DNA of 64,000 nt from Streptomyces sp. LaPpAH-108 (GCF_000373625.1 NZ_KB891994.1:434001-498000); one strand, 5' to 3'; counted from the stretch's first letter, positions 49,918 to 59,244 are shown. Made by a program: numbers and translations. The notes: generated from the sequence alone by a model not told the origin.

Positions 49918-50657
49918 CAGAGTCCTAGGTCGTCCGGGCTCTCCGCGTAGGGCACCGCCTCCAGCGGCACCGGGGCGTCCAGGTCGCGGAAGTGTTCCGG
50001 GGTGAGCAGCCCCTGCCGGTGCAGTTCGGCCGCCACGAAGCGGGCGCACTCGACGGCGCCCCGCTCCCTGAGGTGGGTGTTGTCGCGCAGCCCGTCGGGG
50101 TGGGCCGGGTGCTCGCCGGGTCCGAGGTGGGCGAAGAGGGCGCGGCTGCCCTTCTCGCCCGCGCGGCGCCACTGGACGGCGCTCCACTCCCCCAGGTCGA
50201 TCACGGGCACGCACAGGCCCGCGCCCAGTTCGCGCACGGCGGCGTGGTACATCCCGAGCGGCCTGAGCAGATTGCCCTGGTCGTCGAAGAGGCGGCGTTC
50301 GTGGCTGGTCACCAGCACGGGGTGGGCGCCCCGGTCGCGGGCGCCGTGGACGTGGGCGCGCAGGGACCGCTGGTAGTCGCCGAAGGGCTCGGTGCCGCGC
50401 GGGTCGTCGGTGTAGACGTCGTTGAGGCCGAAGCAGGCGAGCAGCAGATCGCCGGGGGCGAGTCGGCCGAGGACCGCCGTGAGGGCGCCGGACTCCACGA
50501 AGGTACGCGAACTGGCGCCCGGCCGGGCCGTGTTGACCACCCCGGCCTGGGTGAGGAACAGCGGGAGCGCCTGCCCCCAGCCGGCCACCGGAGCCTCGTC
50601 GCGGCGGCGGGCGGCGGTGCCGGAGTCGCCCGTGAGGAAGATCCTGGGCGTCGTCAT
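49917..50657 (-). CDS. SGNH/GDSL hydrolase, rhamnogalacturonan-acetylesterase-like
   Basis: A 246-residue esterase. The nucleophile is Ser12 in RIFLTGDSGTA, block II has the Gly of NTARPGASSRTF, block III is FGLNDVY with the oxyanion Asn, and the Asp/His pair is in DNTHLRERGA. Absence of a signal peptide suggests cytoplasmic action, perhaps on polymer precursors. It starts one base after the large glycosyltransferase gene ends, so it is co-translated with it. O-deacetylation of a glycan is the likely chemistry; substrate unknown. Confidence 0.85.
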   Translation of the reverse strand: MTTPRIFLTGDSGTAARRRDEAPVAGWGQALPLFLTQAGVVNTARPGASSRTFVESGALTAVLGRLAPGDLLLACFGLNDVYTDDPRGTEPFGDYQRSLRAHVHGARDRGAHPVLVTSHERRLFDDQGNLLRPLGMYHAAVRELGAGLCVPVIDLGEWSAVQWRRAGEKGSRALFAHLGPGEHPAHPDGLRDNTHLRERGAVECARFVAAELHRQGLLTPEHFRDLDAPVPLEAVPYAESPDDLGL

Positions 50658-50658
50658 C

Positions 50659-53600
50659 TCAGCTCCTTCCCGCCCGCTGCGGCTCCGGACGGCCCATGAC
50701 GAGCGGTGCGGAGGGCGGCCCGGGGTCGCCCGCGACGGCGGCGTCCATGGTGGCGATGACGTCGTAGGCGCGGCGGCAGTTGTTGGTGTCGCGCAGGACG
50801 AAGAACTCCTCCGCGCGGCGCCGGTAGCGCGGCTCGACCTGGAAGCCGCGCTCGATGGAGGCGATGATCTCCTCGACCGCGCGGTCGACGGTGCCGCAGG
50901 CGGGGCCGAAGCCGTCCCGGGCCAGGTCGAAGTAGCCGCGCTTGTAGTGCTTGCTGTAGAAGCTCTCGTCGTCGAAGTTGGTGTAGACGATCGGCTTGCC
51001 CATGTAGGCGACGTCGAAGAACACCGAGGAATAGTCGGTGACGAGCATCGAGCACTCGCGCATCGCCAGCTGGACGTCGCGCCCGGTGGTGGAGACCGTG
51101 ATCGACGGGTGGTCGATGCGGAAGTGCTTGAGGTAGGGCCGGATCTCGTAGTGCGGCATGAACTCCAGCTGCACGTCGTACCGTTGGCACGCCGCGAGCA
51201 GCCGCTCGTCGCGCAGCAGGGCCGAGAAGAAGCGGTAGTACTCGGAGGCGGCGAACGGGATCTCCGGCTTGGCCGCCTTGTTGTACGAGGGCGCCACGAT
51301 GTCACGGCGCCAGGTGGGCATGATCAGCACGCGGCGCGGTCCGTTGACCGGCTCCAGGGCGTCGAAGCGCGGCAGCCCGGTGGCGGCGACGCGGTCGTAG
51401 CCGTAGCCGCAGTGCTCGGCGTAGTAGGCGCGCTCGCTGCGGCCCGTGGTGAGCACCATGTCGACGTTGGTGACCTGGGCATGGATGGAGGGCGCCACGT
51501 CGTTGTAGACCACGCCGTGCTGGAGGAAGACCCGCTTGTAGCGCAGCAGATCGCCGTAGCCGGTGAGGAAGGCGCGCTTGGACAGGCCCGGGAAGCCGAG
51601 GTACGCCTCCAGGTCGTAGGCGTTGATCAGCCTGCTGGCGTGCAGCAGATAGACCCGGTACTTCCAGGACAGGCGGTCGATCACGCGGCCGAGCGGGACC
51701 ACCTTGGCGCGGTCGGCGGCGGTGCCGTTGATGGCGTAGTACACCTTGCGGCGGCGCTCGTTGGTCCGTATCCACTTGAAGAGGTGGTACGAGTTGTCCT
51801 GCGCGGTGTCCTCGCGCTCGCCGATGATCCAGATGTCCTTGCCGCGCAGCCACGGGTGGAAGAGCCAGTAGAGCATCCGGGTGCGCCAGCCGGGGCGGCC
51901 GGGCAGGGCCATGCGGAACGCCTTGAAGAAACGTTTCGTCTTATGGGTGAGCCGCTTGCCCGCACCCGCGACCCGGCGCAGCGTGATCTTTTCGTCGGCG
52001 TCGATGTCCAGGAGCACGGTGGCCCGGCCCGCGCGGTGCACGCCCTTGAAGCGGTGCAGCATCTGGCGCGGGTCCACCGGGGCGTCCAGGTGCCGCTCGC
52101 CGTCGTGCACGCGCAGGGTGAGGGTCAGGTCCCGGTTGTCCAGCGCGGCGAAGTCCTCGGGCCGCACCACGGCACGCCAGCCGCTGTACCAGTCCTGCTC
52201 CTTGCGGGTGCGCCAGCGGTCGCGCCGGTACACCTGGCCGACGGGGACGGCCCGTTCGATGTGCCCGTCGGACAGGACGAGTTCGAGCCGGTTGTCGAAG
52301 AGCTGGGAGATGTCGACGCCCGAGAGGACCATCAGGCCCTCGAAGACGATCTGCTCCGCGTCTACCTGGCAGGTCTCCAGGACGAACCGGTGCCGGTCCA
52401 CCCGCAGCAGCGCGGTGTCCGCCCGGTCCGCCAGGAGCCTGCGGAACATGCCCTCGTCGTCCAGGTACAGATGCGGCCGGAACCCGGGCGCGGTGTACGG
52501 GTCGCAGAACAGGTCCAGGTTCGCCGTGCGCACCGCGTGGTGCTGGGTGCGCGCGAGCGCGGCCGTGGCGTACTGGAGCACCAGGTCGTCGGGGATGTCC
52601 GCGTAGACCTGGCACAACGCCGGGAAGACGGCCGCCAGTTCGTCACGGCTCATGATCCGGTGCAGATTGCGCAGATACGGCTGGAAGGTGCGCACCACGA
52701 ACCGCTGCGCCAGGCGCAGGGTGCGCGGGTCCAGCTCCGCGGCCCGGCGCAGGACATGACGGCACAGCCGGATCAGCTCCTGCGCCTTGACCGGGTCGTT
52801 CCACGGCAGGTCGAAGAGCGAGTCGTGCTGTTCGCCGTCGCGCTCGTAGCAGGTGGCGCCCGGCGCGATGGTGACCCGGCGGGCGTGCAGCAGCGCGGGC
52901 ACGGTCAGCCAGGCGTCCTCGAAGCCGGGGCCCTGCCCGCAGCGCAGCCGCTCCTCGCGGACCATGCTGGTGCGCAGCAGCTTGGCGCTCAGGCTGGTGG
53001 AGAACACCAGGTACGGGGCGTCGCGCAGCCGCTCCACCTTGGCCGGCTTCGGCCCGAAGTAGCGCGCCCACGCCTCGTCGCCGGTCCGGCTCGGCTCGGG
53101 GAAGTTGTCGCTGCGGCCCACCGCGACGTCCGCCTTGGCGGCGCGGGCGGCGTGCAGCAGCCGGTGCACGCTGTCCTTGCCGAGGACGTCACGGGCGCGG
53201 GCGAACATGACGTACGGCGCGGTGACATGGCGCAGTCCGTGGTCGAACGCGGCGCGCATCCCCATGGCGATCTGGGAGACGACGGTGACGTTCGGCCAGC
53301 GGGCCGCGAACTCCTCGATCTGGTGGGCGGTGGTGTCGGTCGAGCCGTCGTCGACCAGGACGACCTGGGTGCCCGCGAAGTCGCGCTGGGTGTCGAGCGA
53401 GCCGAGGAACTCGGGCAGGTTGTACTCGTCGTTGTGGCAGTGGACGACCACGGCCGCGCCGTAGCGCTCGCGGCGGGCGAACGGCTCGGGCAGCCGCTCC
53501 GTGGTCCACCAGGTCCAGGGCGTGCCGCGCCGGTCGGTGCCGGCCTGCTGCTCCCGGGTCTCCGGGCGCAGCGCGAGGTTGCCGCTGATGGTCTCGTACA

Positions 53601-55206
53601 TCTCGTACGTGGTCCCGGCGCCGGTGTAGCGCGCGGCCTCGATGTCGACGCCGCGCACGCAGACCGCCGTGGTGGCGCGCTCGCCCGCGTGCCGCAGCTG
53701 CACGAGGAGGTTCCACACCGCCGGGCGGTCCAGGGCGCCGAGGGTGGCGTCCAGGGAGATGGTGGCGTGGTAGCGGATGTGCTCCTCGTCCACCTCGATG
53801 CCGGTGACCGGGAAGGTGTGGTCGGTCTTCGGGCCCCGGCAGCGCAGGACGGCGACGAGTTCGAGCTTGTCCTTGGGGCCGACCCGGCCGAACTGGTTGC
53901 GGATGAAGCCGGTCAGGTGGAGTTCGCCGCCGCTGATCTCCAGCCGGGTGGCCTGGTTGAACAGCCGGGCGTCCGAGAGCCGGCCGCCGGTCAGGTCCAG
54001 GTCGGTGACGTCGAGGAACCGTTCGGCGTCCGGGCGGCCGAGCAGCGAGCCGGACCAGAAGACCCGGCCGTCGCGCTCGACCAGGTCGGAGCTGAGCACC
54101 GGGCGCCGCTGGGTGAAGTCGGCGGCGGTCAGCGCCACGTCGGGGCGGCCCTGCATGAGCGCGAAGCCGCGCACCCGCTCCAGCGGTCCGGTGAGGTCCC
54201 AGCACTCCTCGGGGAGGGTGCGCAGATAGGGTCCGGTGGCGCGCAGGAAGCCCTCGCGGTAGGCGTCGTCGCCCGCGCGCAGGGCGGCCATGTAGAGCCC
54301 GAGGTCGTGCGAGAGGAACTTGGCGGCCTTGCGGGCGATCAGCTCGTCGGCGCCCTGGCGGGCGAGGAAGTCGTCGGTCCACTGGTGGACGAGGACCCGG
54401 TCGCGGATGCTGCGCAGTTCGCCGCGCCGGTTGGTCAGCGACGGGGTGTCCGACTCGCGCTCCCAGATCCACCGGTAGACCGGGGTGGTGAGCAGGCTGA
54501 TCGTGCCCGCGAACCAGTAGGCGAGCGTGGAGAAGTAGGTGTCCTCGAAGTGGACGCCCTGCGGGAAGCGGATGCCGTGCTCGTGCAGGAACTCGGTGCG
54601 GTACAGCTTGGCCGCCGCGATCGGGTCCTCGAACAGCTCGGGCATGGCGGCCAGTCCGCCCGCCACCGTGCGGTCGGCGCCGTAGAGCTGCGGCTGCCAG
54701 ACGGTGTTCTCGCCCTTGTCCAGGTTGACGCGGATCGCCCGCCCGGCGGTGATGTCGGCGCCGGTGGCCAGCGCGGAGGCGAGCAGCGTCTCGCAGGCGC
54801 GGTGCGGCAGTTCGTCGTCGGCGTCCAGGAACATCAGGTACTGGCCGGTGGCGATCTCGATGCCGTGGTTGCGCGGGGAGCCCACGCCGCCGCTGTTGCG
54901 GGTGCGGACCACGACCTGGACCCGGGGGTCCTTCTCGGCGTACCGGTGGGCGACCGCGAGGGTGCCGTCGGTGGACGCGTCGTCCAGGACCAGCACTTCG
55001 AGGTTGCGGTGGGTCTGGCCGAGCGCCGAGCGCAGGGCCCGGTCGAGCGTGGCGCTCGCGTTGTAGGCGGCGACCACGATGGTGACGGTGTACGCGGAGG
55101 CGTCGGCGTAGGTGAGCGTGTCCACGTCGGCGAGGGCGCCCCGGGCGGGGGGCGCGGGGACCGTGGTGGGTGCGGCGGGTGCGGTGGCTGCGTTCGGTTC
55201 GTTCAT
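50659..55206 (-). CDS. Giant glycosyltransferase / CDP-glycerol glycerophosphotransferase fusion
   Basis: A 1515-residue protein. Residues about 40-330 are a GT-A family 2 domain (TIVVAAYNASATLDRAL, VLDDASTDGT, and DADD at 128-131). Residues about 590-830 resemble a second GT2 fold with VDDGSTD at 618-624, but the nucleotide-binding aspartates are replaced by ARARD, so it may be inactive. The last 400 residues (about 1120-1490) are a TagF-like CDP-glycerol glycerophosphotransferase: DIWIIGEREDTAQDN, FLQHGVVYND, TTGRSERAYYAEH, RRVLIMPTWRRD, and MLVTDYSSVFFDVAYMGKPIVY. It should alternately add sugars and polyol phosphates to a teichoic-acid-like polymer at the membrane face. Its start overlaps the CDP-alcohol transferase stop (ATGA). 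Confidence 0.88.
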   Translation of the reverse strand: MNEPNAATAPAAPTTVPAPPARGALADVDTLTYADASAYTVTIVVAAYNASATLDRALRSALGQTHRNLEVLVLDDASTDGTLAVAHRYAEKDPRVQVVVRTRNSGGVGSPRNHGIEIATGQYLMFLDADDELPHRACETLLASALATGADITAGRAIRVNLDKGENTVWQPQLYGADRTVAGGLAAMPELFEDPIAAAKLYRTEFLHEHGIRFPQGVHFEDTYFSTLAYWFAGTISLLTTPVYRWIWERESDTPSLTNRRGELRSIRDRVLVHQWTDDFLARQGADELIARKAAKFLSHDLGLYMAALRAGDDAYREGFLRATGPYLRTLPEECWDLTGPLERVRGFALMQGRPDVALTAADFTQRRPVLSSDLVERDGRVFWSGSLLGRPDAERFLDVTDLDLTGGRLSDARLFNQATRLEISGGELHLTGFIRNQFGRVGPKDKLELVAVLRCRGPKTDHTFPVTGIEVDEEHIRYHATISLDATLGALDRPAVWNLLVQLRHAGERATTAVCVRGVDIEAARYTGAGTTYEMYETISGNLALRPETREQQAGTDRRGTPWTWWTTERLPEPFARRERYGAAVVVHCHNDEYNLPEFLGSLDTQRDFAGTQVVLVDDGSTDTTAHQIEEFAARWPNVTVVSQIAMGMRAAFDHGLRHVTAPYVMFARARDVLGKDSVHRLLHAARAAKADVAVGRSDNFPEPSRTGDEAWARYFGPKPAKVERLRDAPYLVFSTSLSAKLLRTSMVREERLRCGQGPGFEDAWLTVPALLHARRVTIAPGATCYERDGEQHDSLFDLPWNDPVKAQELIRLCRHVLRRAAELDPRTLRLAQRFVVRTFQPYLRNLHRIMSRDELAAVFPALCQVYADIPDDLVLQYATAALARTQHHAVRTANLDLFCDPYTAPGFRPHLYLDDEGMFRRLLADRADTALLRVDRHRFVLETCQVDAEQIVFEGLMVLSGVDISQLFDNRLELVLSDGHIERAVPVGQVYRRDRWRTRKEQDWYSGWRAVVRPEDFAALDNRDLTLTLRVHDGERHLDAPVDPRQMLHRFKGVHRAGRATVLLDIDADEKITLRRVAGAGKRLTHKTKRFFKAFRMALPGRPGWRTRMLYWLFHPWLRGKDIWIIGEREDTAQDNSYHLFKWIRTNERRRKVYYAINGTAADRAKVVPLGRVIDRLSWKYRVYLLHASRLINAYDLEAYLGFPGLSKRAFLTGYGDLLRYKRVFLQHGVVYNDVAPSIHAQVTNVDMVLTTGRSERAYYAEHCGYGYDRVAATGLPRFDALEPVNGPRRVLIMPTWRRDIVAPSYNKAAKPEIPFAASEYYRFFSALLRDERLLAACQRYDVQLEFMPHYEIRPYLKHFRIDHPSITVSTTGRDVQLAMRECSMLVTDYSSVFFDVAYMGKPIVYTNFDDESFYSKHYKRGYFDLARDGFGPACGTVDRAVEEIIASIERGFQVEPRYRRRAEEFFVLRDTNNCRRAYDVIATMDAAVAGDPGPPSAPLVMGRPEPQRAGRS

Positions 55207-56582
55207 CGCGCGTATCCCCCGTCCGTCCAGGGCTGAGGCTGGGCGTGGGGCTGGGTCTGGTACTCGGGGTACTGCGGGGACGGGTGCGGGGGGTACGGCT
55301 GGGCGTACGGGTCGGAATCGGGCTCGGAGTAGGGCTCGAACCAGGAGTCGTGGGCCGCCGCGGGCTGCTGGTACGGCTCGTACGACGCGGGGTCCTGGTA
55401 CGGCTCGTGGTGCTCGTACCGCTGGTACGGCTCGTACTGCTGGTGCTGCGGCTGGTGCTGCTGCCCGTAGGGGTCGTACTGCGGGTACTGCTCGTGGTGC
55501 GGGAAGCCGAGGCGTTCCTCGCGGGAGGGGAAGTGGTCCTCGGCGCCGTGCTGGGGCTGGCTGGGGACTCCGGCGGCGAGCGGGGTCTCGGGCGCGGTCC
55601 AGGAGGGGCCGGGCTCGGCGGGCTCGGTCCAGGCGGGCGCGGGGGCGGGGGCGGGGGCGGTAGCGTCCGGCACGGCCGCCATGTCGCGTACGACCCGGTT
55701 GAAGTCGCGGGTGGAGAGCCAGAACTTGTACATGATGAACAGCTCGAAGGCCAGCAGCAGGGCGGCCGAGGCGGCTGTGGTCCACAGGATGCGGCCGAGC
55801 AGCGGGCCCACGATGAACACGAACATCTGGAACTCGATGCCGCTGAACAGATGCGGGCGTATCCGGGTGCGCAGCATGGCCCGGCGGACCCGGGTGTACC
55901 AGGGGAACTGGTCCCGGAACTGCTCGTGCAGGTCGACGACCGGGGCCTCGGCCTTGGCGCGCAGGGTCTCCACGGGGGTGGCCGGGTTGTCGCGCAGCAG
56001 GTCCTCCATGAAGACCAGCCGTCCCTCGCCCTGGGCGTCGCGCTGGGCGCGCTCGGCCTCGGCCCGCTCCGCGGCGGTCCGTTCGAGCTTGGTGCGCATG
56101 GACTGGCGCATCTTGTAGATCTGGAGGGCGTCCAGGTAGCGCAGCATGTCCAGGAAGACGACGCCGAGCGCGGCCAGCAGGAAGCGCGGGTCGTCGGTGC
56201 GCAGATACTGACCGCCCATCAGCGCGAGGGCGCAGCACAGCACGCGGATGCGGTCGAAGACGTAGTCGAGCCAGCCGCCGAAGACCGAGCCGTTGCCCTT
56301 GAGGCGGGCGAGCTTCCCGTCGACGCAGTCGAGCACGAAGCTGAAGTGGTAGAGCAGCGCGCCGACGACGAGGGACGTGGTGTCGCCCCGGTAGAAGAAG
56401 CCCGCCGAGGCGAGTCCGACGAAGAGCGCGGCCCAGGTGACCCCGTTGGGGGTGATGAACCGGAAGCGGGCCACGACCATCAGCAGCCGGGTGGCAAGCG
56501 GGTCGACCAGGAACACGGTCCACCAGGCATCGCGCTTCTTACAGGTCAGTTTCTGTACCGCCCGCAGCGACAGCTTGGCCAT
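55203..56582 (-). CDS. CDP-alcohol phosphatidyltransferase family protein with Gln/Tyr/Pro-rich tail
   Basis: A 459-residue membrane enzyme. The CDP-alcohol motif is complete: Asp85 and Asp88-Gly89 with Ala92-Arg93, then Gly and Asp106/Asp110 in DCVDGKLARLKGNGSV followed by GGWLDYVFDR. About six helices are present, interrupted by a charged cytoplasmic stretch (160-230). It transfers a phospho-alcohol or phospho-sugar from a CDP donor, here probably making a lipid-linked primer for the polymer. The last 130 residues form a low-complexity tail of Tyr, Gln, Pro and His (motifs like YEPYQ), unusual for the family. It heads the minus-strand operon. Confidence 0.88.
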   Translation of the reverse strand: MAKLSLRAVQKLTCKKRDAWWTVFLVDPLATRLLMVVARFRFITPNGVTWAALFVGLASAGFFYRGDTTSLVVGALLYHFSFVLDCVDGKLARLKGNGSVFGGWLDYVFDRIRVLCCALALMGGQYLRTDDPRFLLAALGVVFLDMLRYLDALQIYKMRQSMRTKLERTAAERAEAERAQRDAQGEGRLVFMEDLLRDNPATPVETLRAKAEAPVVDLHEQFRDQFPWYTRVRRAMLRTRIRPHLFSGIEFQMFVFIVGPLLGRILWTTAASAALLLAFELFIMYKFWLSTRDFNRVVRDMAAVPDATAPAPAPAPAWTEPAEPGPSWTAPETPLAAGVPSQPQHGAEDHFPSREERLGFPHHEQYPQYDPYGQQHQPQHQQYEPYQRYEHHEPYQDPASYEPYQQPAAAHDSWFEPYSEPDSDPYAQPYPPHPSPQYPEYQTQPHAQPQPWTDGGYAR

Positions 56583-57008
56583 AACCCCTCAGATACGCAC
56601 CGGACGAGACAAGGTTCTCCCGTGGCACGAAGGGCGTCCGACGGGTTTCTCACGCACGTACCTGCGGATTCACAGAACCATCACATGAGATGGTGAACTT
56701 TAACAACGCTTCAACTAAGTGTCGACGCGTGATCACCCTCCATACACGGCGAGGATGATCACAGCCCTTCCGTACAACCTTTTGCCGACTTCGGTGCTCA
56801 TGTCTGCGTAACCCGTCTCCGACCGGGCTCACTCGGGGCACTTCGCACTGATCATTCGCGGTCAACGGCGATAGCACAGTGGGCACATCATCCACCGGAT
56901 GTTTACAGATGCCTCACTTTTCCTACAAGATCAGTCAATCTTCCGCGTCCCCACGCCCCTTTCCCCCCCGCCCCGCGGGGCCACGACCCACGAGGAACTC
57001 GAAGCAGG
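56583..57008. other. 426-base divergent control region of the polymer cluster
   Basis: This AT-richer gap separates the CDP-alcohol transferase operon (minus) from the second LCP gene (plus), so promoters for both must lie here. A perfect inverted repeat, GTGATCA (56729-56735) and TGATCAC (56756-56762), sits near the middle, and a third TGATCA occurs near 56850. I see no small gene. Exact promoter elements could not be fixed. Confidence 0.5.
56729..56762. promoter_or_regulatory. GTGATCA/TGATCAC inverted repeat
   Basis: Two 7-base arms (56729-56735 and 56756-56762) are perfectly complementary across a 20-base spacer, giving half-sites about 27 bases apart centre to centre. The shared position between two divergent cell-wall transcripts makes it a candidate operator. 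Confidence 0.4.
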
Positions 57009-58106
57009 ATGAGTCACGTCTCGACGCCCCAGCACAGCGCCCCCGGAACGCCCGCCGGGCCCGGCACCGAAGCGGCCCCCAAGCGCAAACGCCGTACCGG
57101 CCGGAAGATCCTCATCGCCCTGGCCGTCGTCCTGGTCGCCGCGGGCGGCACGGGCTACTGGCTGTACGACAGCCTCGACTCCAACATCAAGGGCGTCGAC
57201 CTGGACCGGGCCATCGGCGACAACCGCCCGCAGAAGCTGCCGACCTCCGGGCAGAACCTGCTCGTGCTCGGCTCCGACTCGCGCGCCGGTGCCAACGCGG
57301 CCCTGCACACCGGCAAGGTCTCCGGCGCCCGTTCCGACACCGCGCTGGTGATCCACATACCCGAGGGCCGCAAGAAGGCCGTCGCGATCAGCATCCCGCG
57401 CGACACCCTGGTGACCCGGCCCGCGTGCACGACCCGCAGCGGCAAGGAGCTGCCCTCGGCGCACCGCGTCATGTTCAACTCGGTCTACTCGGTGGCCGGT
57501 CCGGCCTGTGTCGTCAAGACGGTCGAGCAGATGTCGGGCGTGCGCCTCGACCACTTCGTGGAGATCGACTTCGCGGGCTTCCAGGGCCTGGTCGACGCGA
57601 TAGGCGGCGTGCCCGTCACCGTGGACCGCGACATCCACGACTCCTCCAGCGGCCTGGACCTCAAGTCCGGCACGACCCGGCTGACCGGCGAGCAGGCCCT
57701 GCAGTTCGTCCGCACCCGGCACGGCATCGGCGACGGCAGCGACCTCGGCCGCATCGGCCTCCAGCAGAAGTTCCTCATCTCGCTGCTCTCCGAGATCAAG
57801 CAGCAGGACCTGCTGGGCAGCCCCACCAAGGCGTACACCGTCGCGGACAAGCTCACCGAGTCGCTCACCACCGACTCCGGGCTCGACTCCCTCACCAAGC
57901 TCGCGGAGTTCAGCCGCAGCATGAACGGCGTCGACCCCGCCACCATGGAGACGATCATGCTCCCGGTGCGCTACGACACCCAGGACCCCAACCGGGTCGT
58001 GGCCGCCGACCCTCAGGCCAAGGAGCTGTGGAAGGCGCTGCGCACCGACTCGGCGATCCCCGAGTCGGCCAAGAAGTCCCCGGCCCGGGGCGGCGACACC
58101 CCCTGA
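57009..58106 (+). CDS. LCP (LytR-CpsA-Psr) cell-wall glycopolymer ligase
   Basis: A 365-residue membrane protein with a short basic N-terminus, one helix (about 33-53) and an extracellular LCP domain. Signatures are NLLVLGSDSRAGANAA, ISIPRDTLVTRP and RTRHGIGDGSDLGRIGLQQKF. Unlike the 4019 protein it lacks the LytR_C domain. Located divergently from the polymer-synthesis operon, it is the natural candidate for attaching that polymer to peptidoglycan. The ATG is preceded by a weak AGCAGG. A bidirectional terminator follows. Confidence 0.92.
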   Translation: MSHVSTPQHSAPGTPAGPGTEAAPKRKRRTGRKILIALAVVLVAAGGTGYWLYDSLDSNIKGVDLDRAIGDNRPQKLPTSGQNLLVLGSDSRAGANAALHTGKVSGARSDTALVIHIPEGRKKAVAISIPRDTLVTRPACTTRSGKELPSAHRVMFNSVYSVAGPACVVKTVEQMSGVRLDHFVEIDFAGFQGLVDAIGGVPVTVDRDIHDSSSGLDLKSGTTRLTGEQALQFVRTRHGIGDGSDLGRIGLQQKFLISLLSEIKQQDLLGSPTKAYTVADKLTESLTTDSGLDSLTKLAEFSRSMNGVDPATMETIMLPVRYDTQDPNRVVAADPQAKELWKALRTDSAIPESAKKSPARGGDTP

Positions 58107-58114
58107 GTCCGGCG

Positions 58115-58147
58115 GGGCTCCGCGACGGCAGTGCCCGCGCGGAGCCC
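58115..58147. terminator. Bidirectional terminator between convergent genes
   Basis: GGGCTCCGCG (58115-58124) pairs perfectly with CGCGGAGCCC (58138-58147) over a 13-base loop, between the LCP stop and the end of the convergent propeller-like gene. Confidence 0.65.
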
Positions 58148-58155
58148 GGGTCCGC

Positions 58156-59172
58156 TCAGATCTCGCGCCATGCCTCCAGCGCGAGACCCGGCTCGTCCTT
58201 GCGGCGGGTCAGCAGCAGTTGCCCGCTGGACGGGGACAGCGCGGCGGCGACCGTACGGCCGTGCTCGTCCGTCGCCAGCGACACCACGGCGTCCTCGGCC
58301 AGCCGGGGGCCCGACTCGGCCCACCAGGCCCCGGCCGACTCCAGCTCCGTGGGGTACGCGGCGAACGCCACCCGGGAGTTCACGGTGCGCTGGGCCAGCA
58401 GGGTGCAGTCGTGCCCGTCGAGCGTGCAGCGCACGGCGGCCACCGGGCCCGGTCCCGCGGCGGGCAGCAGCGCGGTGGGCTCGGACCCCGGGCGCCAGGC
58501 GTGCAGGGTGCCGGAGCCGTCCGCGTAGTAGAGGGTCGTGTACGCCGGGGACGTGGCGAGCGCGTACAGGGTGCCGGGGCGGACCGGGGTCTCCAGGGCC
58601 TCCTTGAGGACCGGTTCGGCGCCCGCCTTCTCCTGGCGCCAGTGCAGGATGCCGCCGGGCACCGCCGCGTACAGCTCGATCAGGCCGGACTCCCCCGTCA
58701 CCGCCGTGAGGCCGTCCTGGACGTCGTGGCCCTTGAGGTCCGTCCAGGGCTCCCAGCCGCCCTTCTCCTTCTGGAGGGCCATGCTCACCCCGCCGCCGTC
58801 GTTGCGCACGAAGACATGGGCGCGGCCCTGGGCGTCCACGGCGACGGCCGGGGTGCCGGTGCGCGGGCCCTTGGTGTCCGGGTGGCCGATGGGGGTCCAG
58901 TCCAGCGGGGCGAGATGGCCGCGGAAGTGGGTCGAGTGCACCAGACCCGCCTCGCCCTTGACCGTGGGGCGCCAGGAGACGAGGTGGGCATAGCCGTCGG
59001 CGCCCTGGCCGAGGGCCAGCACGGGGTGCAGTCGCTGTTCGCCGCCCGCCTTGCGCGGTGCGGTCCAGCCGCCGCCGGGCCCGCGTTCCGCCCGGCACAG
59101 GACGGCGTCGCCCGAGAGCCGGTAGACACTGAGCCGGCCGTCGCGGCCGCATATGAGCCAGTCGCCGTTCAC
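58156..59172 (-). CDS. Beta-propeller-like protein of unknown function
   Basis: A 338-residue cytoplasmic-looking protein made of repeated short beta blades. The recurring pattern is a small hydrophobic strand, then DGR/DAQGRAHVFVRNDG- or DGSGTLHAW-type turns, roughly every 45-50 residues, like lectin or sialidase-type propellers. There are no catalytic motifs. I chose the GTG at 59172 (first residues VNGDWLICGRDGRLSVYRL) because earlier codons look non-coding and overlap the divergent gene's promoter. Function unknown. Confidence 0.65.
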   Translation of the reverse strand: MNGDWLICGRDGRLSVYRLSGDAVLCRAERGPGGGWTAPRKAGGEQRLHPVLALGQGADGYAHLVSWRPTVKGEAGLVHSTHFRGHLAPLDWTPIGHPDTKGPRTGTPAVAVDAQGRAHVFVRNDGGGVSMALQKEKGGWEPWTDLKGHDVQDGLTAVTGESGLIELYAAVPGGILHWRQEKAGAEPVLKEALETPVRPGTLYALATSPAYTTLYYADGSGTLHAWRPGSEPTALLPAAGPGPVAAVRCTLDGHDCTLLAQRTVNSRVAFAAYPTELESAGAWWAESGPRLAEDAVVSLATDEHGRTVAAALSPSSGQLLLTRRKDEPGLALEAWREI

Positions 59173-59244
59173 GGAATCACCATAAACGGCCCGGTCCGGG
59201 CGCTGTCCCGCGCCCCCTCGGCACGGGCGTGGGACGCTGGAGTC

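Noticed and set aside
50422..55236. 1604-residue open frame opposite the TagF fusion
   Set aside because: Long antisense frames are expected at this GC content; the product is low-complexity and the other strand encodes intact transferase motifs.
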